A stretch of 56,073 bases of DNA, taken from Kiritimatiellia bacterium (GTDB lineage Bacteria > Verrucomicrobiota > Kiritimatiellia > RFP12 > UBA1067). The stretch covers positions 1 through 56,073 of the forward strand of contig JAQUCE010000023.1 of assembly GCA_028686345.1 (NCBI GenBank), written 5' to 3'. This document shows, one piece after another, positions 7,862 through 16,790 of this stretch. A program made the position numbers and the translations under genes. Every line of letters starts with the position of its first letter. The stretch's first letter is position 1. A model generated the notes under the pieces. It was not told where the DNA came from. It saw only the letters and a program-made list of their open reading frames with translations, and ran no database searches.

Positions 7862-10020
7862 ATGAAAAAAATTATTCTATTGAAGACTCTGACCTCCATG
7901 ACGATGATGCCCTGCCCTTTGCTGAGATTGACATTTATTTCGCATTTCTGCTTAAAAAAATCAAAGTTCCAGCCGCGTTACTGCTGTTGGCGATGACAAT
8001 CTGTCTGCTGATTACACCATGGCGCAACCACCGCGACATCAGTCCAACAAAGGCTGGTTTTGCCGATCAAATCGCAGCGCAAATGCTGGCGACAATGAAG
8101 CAGAGAACAATCCTGATTACCAACGGCCTCTTAGACAATCATCTCTTGATTCAGGCCTTTCGCAACCGCCAGCCACTGACCCTGATTCCCTTAGACCCGC
8201 GGCCAGACCGCAAGCAGATCAACCGCCTGACGCATCTAATTGAGACACATCCGCTCTTTGGGACTTCAAACCACACCCGCTTGAAAAACGCACTCTCACT
8301 GGGAGTCGTACCATTTGTGCTGGAGTGGCTCAGGAGCGACAAAACCGCAGGCGAACATGTGATGATCTTCGCCAGCCCTGAACTCTGGACTGGCAGCGGC
8401 TTTACGCCCATACCCGAAGGGCTTGCGTTTGGAGGGATCCCCTCTGAATCTGCCCCCTCTGTTGAGCCGCTCTACCAGCAGAACATTGAGTTTTATAAGA
8501 ACATTTTTCCGCTGCTGAAAGAGGTGGCAAACGAACCGGAGGTGTGTGCTTATCTACGCCGAAGCCTGCAAATAAAGGCTGGCTTTGGTGCAAACGAATT
8601 CGGCGTCTTGCTGGAAAGCATGAGCATGCCCGAGAAAGCCTACCAGCTCTATACCATGGCAGCCCCAGGCGACCCCTCGAATGTCAGCTTGGCCGTCAAC
8701 CTGTATTTCCTGGCCGCCAGCCATCAGTTCGATCCAGAGGCTCTTGACAGCTATAAAAAACAGGTTCAAATTGCCATGGAAAATGCGCAGCGCAGTGGTA
8801 TCAGGGGATTCGATTTCATTCTTCAGAACTTCGGCAGTATTAACCAAAAAGAGTTTTATATGCAGCAGACACGCGCGTGGGCCAGCCGCGGAGTCCGTAA
8901 AATTTCAAGGGATAAGATTGGCAGAGCACTGGCTCTTTCTAAATACACCGGCATACCAGCACTGCTGGAAAAAGCCCTGGTTGATCGACACACTGGTGCA
9001 ATGGAGCAGGCTGAGAGCTGCTATCAGGCAGTGTTGGAACAGGATCCGGACAACACCGAGGCGATTATCGGCATGTGTACCCTGACGATCAGCGCTGCCA
9101 ACACAGAAAAAGCGCAACAATGGGTGCAAAGGGCAGTTGAGGCAGGGGTTGAACCAGAGGAACTGCGCTATCCGGAGATTGCCGTCGCGCTGCTCAGAGG
9201 CAAGCGCCAGGAGGCTTTTGAGCTGTTGCAAAAGGCAACCAAGGAGCAGCCAAATGACCTGCGTTACTGGGCAATGCTCGCCGATATCCTGCTGGCAGGG
9301 GATGATGCGCGGCTGGTGGAGTTTCAGGTGTTAGGCGGTATGCAAAAAGCGCTGAACAATGCCGACCATTTTCTTGTACGTGCGGTACGGGGGCAACTGC
9401 TGCGCAAAAAAGGGGTGGCGTTTTATCGGGAAGCAAGGTTGGAGCTGCTCAGAGCGCTCTCGCTCAATGCTGAGCTCCCTGAAATATGGAATGCTGTTTG
9501 TGAGCTCAATCTGGCCATCAATAACCCGATATTTCAGGAAGCGGATGCCCGCAGCCTGCTGGCCATCAATCCTGACCATGCGTTTGCCAATTATCTGATG
9601 GGTTCAGCACTGCTGGCTCGCGGAGCTTTGCCGCAATCTGAAGATTTTTTGCGGCGCAGCATTGAAAACCAGCCCACTGCCATGGCGCATAATGATCTGG
9701 CCGAGAACCTGCGGCAGCAGGAAAAACTTGATGAAGCGGAGAGCTTGGCTCAGCGCGCAATTGAGATGGAGCCCGGGCTGCCCCCGGCACTGGACACCTT
9801 GGCTTGCATCTATTTTGACAAAGGCCGCTTCGGGGAATCGGAAAAAGCCGCTGCCCAGGCGGCTGCGGCCAACCCCGAAAACATCATCTATCAGCTGACC
9901 CTGCTACGCGCCCAGACCAGACTCGGTGACCGGCAAGCTGTCAAGCAGCGGCTGGATGCCATTCCCGATCATGAAAAAAATATCCCTGAGGATCTGAAAA
10001 AAGAGATCCAAGCACTTTAG
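7862..10020 (+). CDS. Membrane-anchored tetratricopeptide-repeat protein; start lies one frame off, at an A7 run
   Basis: The long frame (open from 7816, TTG) encodes an acidic N-terminal segment (SIEDSDLHDDDALPF), one hydrophobic segment (PAALLLLAMTICLLI) and about 650 residues rich in TPR helices; the clearest are AESCYQAVLEQDPDNTEAI and DEAESLAQRAIEMEPGLPPA. It is probably a bitopic inner-membrane scaffold with the TPR part outside the cytoplasm. The partner is unknown. The best ribosome site, AAGGAGG (7846-7852), sits 9 nt before ATG 7862, but that ATG is in another frame: ATG AAA AAA ATT. A minus-one shift on the seven A residues (7865-7871) gives MKKNYSIEDSDL and joins the long frame exactly. 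Alternatives are a missing A in the assembly, or true initiation at TTG 7816. It is divergent from the surface-protein gene. Confidence 0.75.
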
Positions 10021-10039
10021 TTGCTTAGGCGAATAGAAA

Positions 10040-10152
10040 AAACAATTAATTGTGGTTTCCAAAAAATAAATGAAACCGTTTTGACCCATATGTCCGGTGA
10101 TGCGCACTTGCGGAGCAAGGAGGTCAGTCGCTATGCGGCTGGCCAGAGTTAT
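10040..10152. repeat. Fragments of dispersed repeats before polA
   Basis: The stretch AACAATTAATTGTGGTTTCC, then CCGTTTTGACCCATATGTCC, recurs in variant form near 40465-40570 and 54505-54560. It is followed by GGAGGTCAGTCGCTATGCGG, the right arm of the long hairpin seen at 4216 and 24046. The 290 bp between the TPR gene and polA show no gene. Confidence 0.65.
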
Positions 10153-10310
10153 CGCAATGATTGCTTTGTCATGCATTGATCCCCGTTTTGAAATTTAAAA
10201 AAGTATATCATTGTAAGGTGGTTGGGGTCAAACGGGTGTTTTTCGAATGGGTTGGACAATCCAGCCGGGAAAAAGTATACTTCGAGTTTAATTTACAACC
10301 CTTTCTAACC

Positions 10311-13052
10311 ATGGAGCAACCTTTGAGCAGCGACAAGAAATTATTTGTGATTGATGTCATGCCTTTACTATACCGGGGTCACTTTGTCTTTTTAAAGTCT
10401 CCGCGCATGACCACCACCGGGCTGAACACCTCGGCCCTTTACATTTTCGCCGCCAGTGTGACTCAGCTGCTCGAAGAGTATCAGCCCACCCATGTGGCAC
10501 TGGCCCTGGATTCACGCACCAAAACCTTCCGGCATGAGATCTACCCGGAGTATAAAGCCACGCGCCAGAAGATGCCGGAGGATATCTCGGCTGGCATTGG
10601 CATGGTAGTCGAATTGGCGGAGGCACTGCGTCTGCCGGTGATCCGGGTTGACGGCTTTGAGGCCGACGATGTGATGGGAACACTGGCCAAGCTTGCGGTG
10701 GAGTCAGGTTGGGAGGCCTGGCTCTCAACCCCTGACAAGGATATCGCGCAACTCGTGGCTCCTAATGTTTACCTGCACCGCCCTGGTAAAGGGGGCGCGG
10801 ACTCGGAGGTCTATGACGAGGCCGCTGTCTGTGAACGCTGGGGCATCAGCTCGGTCAGCCAGATGATTGACCTGCTGGGACTGGCCGGCGACACCTCGGA
10901 CAATATCCCCGGCATTCCCGGAGTCGGCGAGAAGACCGCGCAGAAGCTGCTGGCCGAGTACCACACCCTGGAAGAGGTGCTGGCCCATGCGGGCGACCTC
11001 AAGGGCAAGCTGGCGGAGAAGGTGCGCGACCACGCCGAGTCAGCGCGACAGAGCTATTTACTGGCCTCGATTCGGAGAGATGTCCCGCTGGATATCTCCC
11101 TTGATGATTTAGTGCGCCGTGAACCTGATCCGGAGCTGCTGAAGGCCGTGCTTGGCAAGTATGAGCTGAATACGATTGCCAAACGCCTGCTGGGTGATAA
11201 TTTTGAGCTGGCGCCAGCCGCGCATGATGAGGTTAAACGATTGGAGGATGTCAAACACGCGTATGAGCTTGTACAGGACGAAGCACAGCTTGCGACGCTG
11301 ATTAAAACCCTGAGTGCTGCACCTTTGTGGGCCTTTGACACTGAGACCAATGGCTTGAATGCCCGCCACGACTCCCTGGCTGGAATGTCCTTTGCTGTCA
11401 AGCCAGGCCAGGCCTGGTATGTGCCGGTGCCAGAGCAGCGTGAGGCCTGCATCGCTTTTTTACAGCGTTTTAAACCACTGTTTGAGGATGAGTCCACCAT
11501 CAAGCTCGGTCATAACATTAAGTTTGATATAACAGTTTTGAGCCAGTACCAGATTGAGGTGCGCGGCACGGTGCGCGACAGTATGCTGGCCCACTATGTG
11601 ACCGATGCTGCTGATCGGCATGGCATGAACTACCTTGCGGGCCAGATCCTCAACTATGAGCCAATCCCGATTACCTCGCTGATCGGCACTAAGAAGCGGG
11701 GGGTGGAGCAGCTGACCATGGGTGAGATTGTCCCCGAGGAGGTCTCGGATTACGCTGCTGAGGACGCGGATATCACGCTGCAGCTGGATAAAGTGCTCCG
11801 CGCCCGGGCCGAAGAGTATGGCTGTCTCTTTGCCCTGACCGAGTGTGAGGAGCCTCTGATCCGGGTGCTGGTTAATATGGAGCGTGAAGGGGTGCGGATC
11901 AACGATGCCGCACTGCATAAATATGGCTATGAGCTGGAGCGTGAACTCCTGCAACTGGAGATCGATATCCGCGAGATGGGCGGGAGCAACTTCAGCCCCT
12001 CCTCCCCCAAGCAGTTGGGTGAGGTGCTCTTTGAACGGCTCAAGCTGGATGATCAGGCTAAACGCACTGCCAGCGGGCAGTTCGCCACCGGTGAGGAGGT
12101 GCTGGTAAAGATCCAGGATCGCCATCCGATTGTCCCGAAAATCCTGGATTTCCGCGCGTGCAGCAAACTCAAGTCAACCTATGTTGATAAGCTGCCCAAG
12201 TGCATTGACCCGGCAACCGGTCGGGTGCACACCACGTTCAGCCAATCACTGACCGAGACTGGACGGCTCTCCTCCTCCAACCCCAACTTGCAGAATATCC
12301 CGATCCGCACCGAGCGCGGCCGTCATATCCGCGCCGCTTTTGTGGCGCGTGATGAGAACCACCTGCTGATGTCAGCCGACTACTCACAGATCGAACTGCG
12401 TATCATGGCCGCCTTCAGCCAGGACCCAGCCATGCTGGCAGCCTTTAAAAACAAGCTGGATATTCACCGCGAAACCGCTGCCCGCGTCTATGACATGATG
12501 CCCGGCTTAGTGACAGATGAGATGCGCAACGCGGCCAAGATGGTGAATTTCGGCATTATCTACGGCATCTCCGCTTTCGGCCTTTCGCAGCGACTGAATA
12601 TTCCCCGTAAAGCCGCCGCGGAGTTAATCGACAACTATTTTGCCAAGTATCCTGGCGTGAAAAGCTATATGGATCAGTCTATTGCGGATGCCAAAGCGTG
12701 CGGCTATGCTAAAACGTTGCTGGGACGCCGGCGCTACCTGCGCGACATCAACTCCCGCAATGGAGCCACCCGGCAGAGCGCTGAGCGCAATGCGATCAAC
12801 ACGCCCATCCAAGGCACATCCGCAGATCTGATCAAGCTGGCCATGGTGCAGATGGATAAGGCGTTAAAGGAGCGCAACCTCAAAACCGCGATGGTGCTTC
12901 AGATTCATGATGAGCTGCTCTTTGATGTTCCCCGCCATGAGGTCGATGAGGTGCGCGATTTGGTTGCCAATGTGATGCAAAACGTTTATGATATTGGCGT
13001 TCCTTTGGATGTCTCAGTCGGCGTTGGTGACACCTGGCTGGAGGCGCATTAG
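10311..13052 (+). CDS. polA: DNA polymerase I
   Basis: This 913-residue protein has the full three-domain layout. An N-terminal 5'-3' exonuclease (about 1-290) has FEADDVMGTLA, STPDKDIAQLV and GDTSDNIPGIPGVGEKTA. A 3'-5' proofreading domain follows with Exo I FDTETNG (Asp about 343), LGHNIKFD and YAAEDAD. The polymerase domain has motif A SADYSQIELRIMA (about 688), O-helix KMVNFGIIYGISAFGLS with the Phe that discriminates against dideoxynucleotides, and motif C QIHDELLFDV. Proofreading residues are kept, unlike in several other bacterial Pol I lineages. The protein fills gaps and removes primers in replication and repair. The frame extends upstream to 10161, but ATG 10311 (MEQPLSSDKKLFVIDVMPLL) matches the normal N terminus; the extra 50 residues lie in repeat-derived DNA. 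It appears monocistronic. Confidence 0.97.
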   Translation: MEQPLSSDKKLFVIDVMPLLYRGHFVFLKSPRMTTTGLNTSALYIFAASVTQLLEEYQPTHVALALDSRTKTFRHEIYPEYKATRQKMPEDISAGIGMVVELAEALRLPVIRVDGFEADDVMGTLAKLAVESGWEAWLSTPDKDIAQLVAPNVYLHRPGKGGADSEVYDEAAVCERWGISSVSQMIDLLGLAGDTSDNIPGIPGVGEKTAQKLLAEYHTLEEVLAHAGDLKGKLAEKVRDHAESARQSYLLASIRRDVPLDISLDDLVRREPDPELLKAVLGKYELNTIAKRLLGDNFELAPAAHDEVKRLEDVKHAYELVQDEAQLATLIKTLSAAPLWAFDTETNGLNARHDSLAGMSFAVKPGQAWYVPVPEQREACIAFLQRFKPLFEDESTIKLGHNIKFDITVLSQYQIEVRGTVRDSMLAHYVTDAADRHGMNYLAGQILNYEPIPITSLIGTKKRGVEQLTMGEIVPEEVSDYAAEDADITLQLDKVLRARAEEYGCLFALTECEEPLIRVLVNMEREGVRINDAALHKYGYELERELLQLEIDIREMGGSNFSPSSPKQLGEVLFERLKLDDQAKRTASGQFATGEEVLVKIQDRHPIVPKILDFRACSKLKSTYVDKLPKCIDPATGRVHTTFSQSLTETGRLSSSNPNLQNIPIRTERGRHIRAAFVARDENHLLMSADYSQIELRIMAAFSQDPAMLAAFKNKLDIHRETAARVYDMMPGLVTDEMRNAAKMVNFGIIYGISAFGLSQRLNIPRKAAAELIDNYFAKYPGVKSYMDQSIADAKACGYAKTLLGRRRYLRDINSRNGATRQSAERNAINTPIQGTSADLIKLAMVQMDKALKERNLKTAMVLQIHDELLFDVPRHEVDEVRDLVANVMQNVYDIGVPLDVSVGVGDTWLEAH

Positions 13053-13399
13053 GGGAAGAATTCAGAATTCAGGTCAGTAAGCAAGGGTACCGTGTCACCA
13101 AGTCAAAAAACGGCCAAATCAAGCCAAATCAGTGTCATCCATTATAGTCGGTGGTCAAGACACAAATAACCCTTTCAGCATCAAGCGATTACGCGGAGCT
13201 GATGGATCTCAGAGAGGCAAAGATATATGAAAAGAGTGCTGCTGCAAAAAGCTTGTTAAACGTGCGTGAAGAACTGGGTATCTAGTTAAATATTCGTTTG
13301 AGCACCCGCACTTCTCTCACGCTTACTGCGATTGGTACGGTTTGCAAGCCGAACAAAGATGATTGCACTCTTGCTGCTTCTTTGACAAAATAGTAGGCA
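13053..13399. other. Intergenic region with a possible coding remnant
   Basis: No complete gene is visible. A frame ending at 13285 reads SSDYAELMDLREAKIYEKSA, then AAKSLLNVREELGI and a stop, and looks like the C-terminal end of a lost helical protein, but it has no start or ribosome site. GTGTCACCAAGTCAAAAAAC (about 13092-13111) resembles the inverted stretch TTTTTTGACTTGGTGAC at about 28398-28414. The family of the remnant was not recognised. Confidence 0.35.
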
Positions 13400-13972
13400 A
13401 TGAAAAACAACAAAGGCGAAAAACTAACCCGCCGCGCTGCGGTCGCATGGCTGCTGCGCGGTGGAACCGCGGCTGTGATCGCGGGGATTGTGGCCAAGGT
13501 CTCGGCGCGCCCCTCCGGTGAACGGCTGGTCTGGCAGATTGACCCGCGCAAGTGTATTCAGTGCGGGCGCTGTGAAACCGCCTGTGTGCTGCAGCACACT
13601 GCTGTACGTTGCGTGCATGGCATTGAGATGTGCGGTTATTGCAAACTCTGCTTTGGCTACTTCAAACCTGATGCGCCCCGGCTGGACGAGGCGGCTGAGA
13701 ACCAGATCTGCCCCACCGGCGCGCTGGTGCGTAAGTTTATTGAGCCGCCCTATTTTGAGTACATGGTTGATAAGGAGTTATGCACCGGTTGCGGGCTCTG
13801 TGTCAAGGGGTGCACCAACTTCGGCAATGGCTCGCTTTATCTGCAGGTCTGCCACGATCTGTGTGTTAACTGCAACACCTGCCGTATCTCTGAGGTCTGC
13901 CCCTCGGGCGCTTTTGTTCAGGTTCCGGAGAGCGAAGCATATCTGCTCAAGGAGAAGCTGCCACGAACATGA
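13400..13972 (+). CDS. Tat-exported polyferredoxin (NapG/MauM-like)
   Basis: The 190-residue protein starts with a twin-arginine-type signal: LTRRAAVAWLLRGGTAAVI at about residues 9-27, followed by AKVSA. It then has several 4Fe-4S motifs: CIQCGRCETAC, a Cys-rich insert with MCGYCKLCFGYF, ICPTG, CTGCGLCVKGC and CVNCNTCRISEVCPSG. This resembles the NapG/MauM family of periplasmic ferredoxins, which pass electrons from a membrane quinol oxidase to a periplasmic acceptor. It overlaps the next gene by 4 bp (ATGA at 13969-13972), so the two are almost certainly co-transcribed and act together. No nitrate reductase or methylamine dehydrogenase gene lies nearby, so the terminal acceptor is unknown. 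The ribosome site is weak (AGTAGG). Confidence 0.85.
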   Translation: MKNNKGEKLTRRAAVAWLLRGGTAAVIAGIVAKVSARPSGERLVWQIDPRKCIQCGRCETACVLQHTAVRCVHGIEMCGYCKLCFGYFKPDAPRLDEAAENQICPTGALVRKFIEPPYFEYMVDKELCTGCGLCVKGCTNFGNGSLYLQVCHDLCVNCNTCRISEVCPSGAFVQVPESEAYLLKEKLPRT

Positions 13973-15231
13973 GCTCTATTAAAAGCAGGGTATTGAGGGT
14001 TGGGGCTTGGGTCTTGGCTGCGCTCGCGCCGCTGTCGGCGCTCGCATCCTCTCGGTTTCCGCAGCCGCAGTTTGACAGTGGTTATGTGGCTGAAAAAGTT
14101 GCCTATCCAATGCCGTCCTTTGCGGTCACCCCCGTGGTGGATGTGCTGATGCTTGTGGCAGCGCTGTGTATGGCGGTTTTTCTGGTGCGGCAGGTGCGCT
14201 CGCGACGTTGGATTCTATTTTTTGGGTTGGTCTGCCTGGGATGGTTTGGTTTTATCCGCCAAGGTTGCTTTTGTCCAATCGGCACGATCCAGAATGTGGC
14301 CTTGGCGCTCTTTAGTGGCGTGCGGCTGCCGCTGGCGATCGCCCTGTTCTTTGCGGCGCCGCTGATTTTCGCGCTTTTTTTCGGGCGTGTTTTCTGCTCG
14401 GTCGTCTGCCCGCTGGGAGCATTGCAGGAGTTCTTTATTGTCAAGCCACTGCGTGTGCCTAAGGCGCTGGACGCTGTGCTGCGCGTTATTCCGCTGATTG
14501 TTTTGACAGTCGGGGTTGTCTGTGCAATCAACGGCGCCGGGTTCATCATATGCCGCACCGACCCTTTTGTCGGCTTGTTCCGTCAGAGTGCCGCTCTGCC
14601 AATGATATTGACCGGGATGGGCGTGCTGCTGGTCGGAACCGTGGTGGCGCGTCCCTACTGCCGCTACTTCTGTCCATACGGTGTTTTGATGGAGATCTGC
14701 TCCCGCATCTCCTGGAAGCAGGTGGAGCTGACACCAAAAGAGTGCATTAACTGCCGGTTATGCGTGGGCATGTGTCCGGTTGATGCGATTGATGCGCCGC
14801 GCACTAGCTTGAGTGACAGAGTACGCGGCAGGCAGTTCCGGCAATTTCTTTCGCTCTTGGTTTTTTTCCCGCTGATCATCCTTGGCGGTGCTGGAGTGGG
14901 TTATATGGCAGGCGCGGGGGTGGCGGAGCTTCACCCAGGGGTGAGCCTGGTATCAAAGTGGCAGGGGGTTGCGGAGGCTGATGAGGATCAGTTTCCCGAG
15001 ATAGAGGCTTTTAAGCGTGTTGGCGGAACGCTCGCGCAGGCTGAGGCGCAGGCATTGGAGATCATCGACCGCTTTCAGGATGGCTGCATGATCTCAGGGG
15101 CCTTGATTGGATTGATTCTGGGCTTGCGCCTGCTGGTGCTCTCCAAGTTGCAGGGCAGTCAGGTGCATCAGGCCAATCGCTACCGCTGTATTGCCTGCTG
15201 TCGCTGTTTTGCCGTCTGCCCGAACAAATAA
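13969..15231 (+). CDS. NapH/NosR-like polytopic membrane iron-sulfur protein
   Basis: This 420-residue membrane protein has an N-terminal hydrophobic segment (VLRVGAWVLAALAPLSALAS), several further membrane spans and paired cysteine motifs typical of the NapH/MauN/NosR family: GCFCPIG, FCSVVCPLGALQEF and YCRYFCPYGVLMEI. A ferredoxin-like loop CINCRLCVGMCPVDAI follows, and CIACCRCFAVCPNK lies at the very C terminus. Family members oxidise membrane quinol and hand electrons to a periplasmic partner. The 4-bp overlap with the upstream Tat-type ferredoxin gene points to that protein as the partner. Unlike short NapH proteins, it has an extra span near residues 300-320 and a soluble segment before the last span (residues about 320-360), closer to NosR in layout. 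No FMN-binding domain is visible. Confidence 0.85.
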   Translation: MSSIKSRVLRVGAWVLAALAPLSALASSRFPQPQFDSGYVAEKVAYPMPSFAVTPVVDVLMLVAALCMAVFLVRQVRSRRWILFFGLVCLGWFGFIRQGCFCPIGTIQNVALALFSGVRLPLAIALFFAAPLIFALFFGRVFCSVVCPLGALQEFFIVKPLRVPKALDAVLRVIPLIVLTVGVVCAINGAGFIICRTDPFVGLFRQSAALPMILTGMGVLLVGTVVARPYCRYFCPYGVLMEICSRISWKQVELTPKECINCRLCVGMCPVDAIDAPRTSLSDRVRGRQFRQFLSLLVFFPLIILGGAGVGYMAGAGVAELHPGVSLVSKWQGVAEADEDQFPEIEAFKRVGGTLAQAEAQALEIIDRFQDGCMISGALIGLILGLRLLVLSKLQGSQVHQANRYRCIACCRCFAVCPNK

Positions 15232-15388
15232 ATGACAAACATATCAACAATCACCTTAATATGTTTTACAGACGGGCTGATTTCTGTTACAAAATTAGGG
15301 TTTGATTGCTTGTTGGCTCTTGGGCTCTTAATGCCGAGCGATAGGGCTTTTTTGCAAAATTCTGAATCATAAAATCAAGGATTGTCAG

Positions 15389-16789
15389 ATGGGCGGTTTT
15401 TTTGGAGTAGTGTCAAAAGACAGTTGTATTACTGATCTTTATTACGGGACAGACTATCATTCGCATCTAGGTACCATGCGTGGAGGCATGGTTTCAGTTA
15501 ATCCCGGCGGGTTTGATCGGTATATCCATGATATCCGAACAACGCAGTTTCGTTCCAAGTTTGAGTTGGATGTTGAGAAGATGTCCGGGAAATACGGGGT
15601 TGGTGTGATCAGTGATTTTGATGATCAGCCGCTGTTGATTGTTTCGCGCCTTGGCAACTACGCCATTGTGACCGTGGGAAGGATTAACAATATTAAGGAG
15701 CTGGCCCAACGCGCTTTTGACGAGGGCAGCACGCACTTTGCAGAGGCTGCGCACGGTGAGGTCAGCCCCACTGAGTTAATGGCCACGCTGATCAATAGAA
15801 AATCGAGTTTCACGGAGGGTATTCGCTATGCGCAGGAACAGATTGAGGGTTCCTGCTCTCTGCTGCTGCTAACCGCGGAAGGGATCTACGCCGCGCGTGA
15901 CAAATATGGGCGCACGCCTGTTATTATTGGAAGAAAAAAAAGCGCCCTCGCAGTGACCATGGAGAGCTGCGCATTCTTTAATCTCGATTACCAATTTGAA
16001 AAAGAATTAAGACCAGGGGAGATCGTCCGAATAACAGAGGACGGGGTCGAACAAAAGTACGCCGGTGGAAATGAGATGAAGATGTGCGCGTTTCTCTGGG
16101 TCTACTACGGTTATCCTGCTTCAACCTACGAAGGACGCAACGTGGAGGAGTCGCGCAATGAGTGCGGGGCCCGCCTGGCAGCCTGTGAGCAGGTGGAGAT
16201 TGACTCGGTGGTTGGCATTCCAGACTCGGGCGTGGGCCACGGACTGGGCTACGCGGCCGAGGCAGGGATACCATACCGCCGCGCTTTTGTGAAGTACACA
16301 CCAACCTGGTCGCGCAGCTTCATGCCGCCTAATCCAGCTGCGCGTGACCTGGTCGCCCGCATGAAGCTGATCCCAATTCCTGAGTTGATCAAAGGGCGCC
16401 GCCTGCTGTTCTGTGAAGACTCTATTGTGCGCGGTACGCAACTCAAGGATACCATTAAACGCGTTTTTGAGAGCGGCGCCAAAGAGGTTCATATGCGAAC
16501 TGCCTGCCCGCCTTTAATCTACAGCTGCCCTTATCTCAATTTCTCCCGCACCAAATCAGTCCTGGATCTGATTGCCAGAAAGAAAATCAATGAGATGGAG
16601 GGCGCCGAGGTGGAGCCGCCGGATGAGTACTTAGACCCCGATTCAGAGAAGCATCTGGAGATGTGCCGCCAGATTGCCGAGCACCTGGGGATTAACAGTG
16701 TGAGGTATCAGCGCCTGGATGATATGATCGCAGCCATAGGGATTGGCGCTGAGAAGTTGTGCACTTACTGCTGGAATAAAAAAGGATAA
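15389..16789 (+). CDS. PurF-like protein lacking the N-terminal nucleophile cysteine
   Basis: The 466-residue protein has the two-domain fold order of amidophosphoribosyltransferase: a class-II glutamine amidotransferase domain (about 1-225) followed by a phosphoribosyltransferase domain with VVGIPDSGVGHGLGYA and the PRPP loop CEDSIVRGTQ (about 341-350). The start MGGFFGVVSKDSC replaces the usual MCG[IV]FG, so Cys1, needed for glutamine hydrolysis, is absent. Cysteines near residues 232, 379, 458 and 461 (MKMCAFLW, YSCPYL, CTYC) match the four 4Fe-4S ligands of the Bacillus subtilis type enzyme. The start is fixed by AAGGA 8-9 nt upstream. It is probably not the standard purine-pathway enzyme; it may use ammonia or serve another pathway. 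The stop codon is directly followed by the DUF1846 gene, suggesting one operon. Confidence 0.85.
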   Translation: MGGFFGVVSKDSCITDLYYGTDYHSHLGTMRGGMVSVNPGGFDRYIHDIRTTQFRSKFELDVEKMSGKYGVGVISDFDDQPLLIVSRLGNYAIVTVGRINNIKELAQRAFDEGSTHFAEAAHGEVSPTELMATLINRKSSFTEGIRYAQEQIEGSCSLLLLTAEGIYAARDKYGRTPVIIGRKKSALAVTMESCAFFNLDYQFEKELRPGEIVRITEDGVEQKYAGGNEMKMCAFLWVYYGYPASTYEGRNVEESRNECGARLAACEQVEIDSVVGIPDSGVGHGLGYAAEAGIPYRRAFVKYTPTWSRSFMPPNPAARDLVARMKLIPIPELIKGRRLLFCEDSIVRGTQLKDTIKRVFESGAKEVHMRTACPPLIYSCPYLNFSRTKSVLDLIARKKINEMEGAEVEPPDEYLDPDSEKHLEMCRQIAEHLGINSVRYQRLDDMIAAIGIGAEKLCTYCWNKKG

Positions 16790-16790
16790 A

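Noticed and set aside
7808..7996. 62-codon frame that uses the good ribosome site before ATG 7862
   Set aside because: After the first few residues it has no protein-like character (Cys/Arg-rich end), while the overlapping frame continues as a 700-residue TPR protein; treated as part of the frameshift question.
10161..10310. 50-residue N-terminal extension of DNA polymerase I
   Set aside because: It is encoded by intergenic DNA without similarity to Pol I; the ATG at 10311 gives the family N terminus.
11460..12125. 221-codon open frame antisense to polA
   Set aside because: polA is clearly conserved and intact on the other strand; the antisense frame is a by-product of its codon use.
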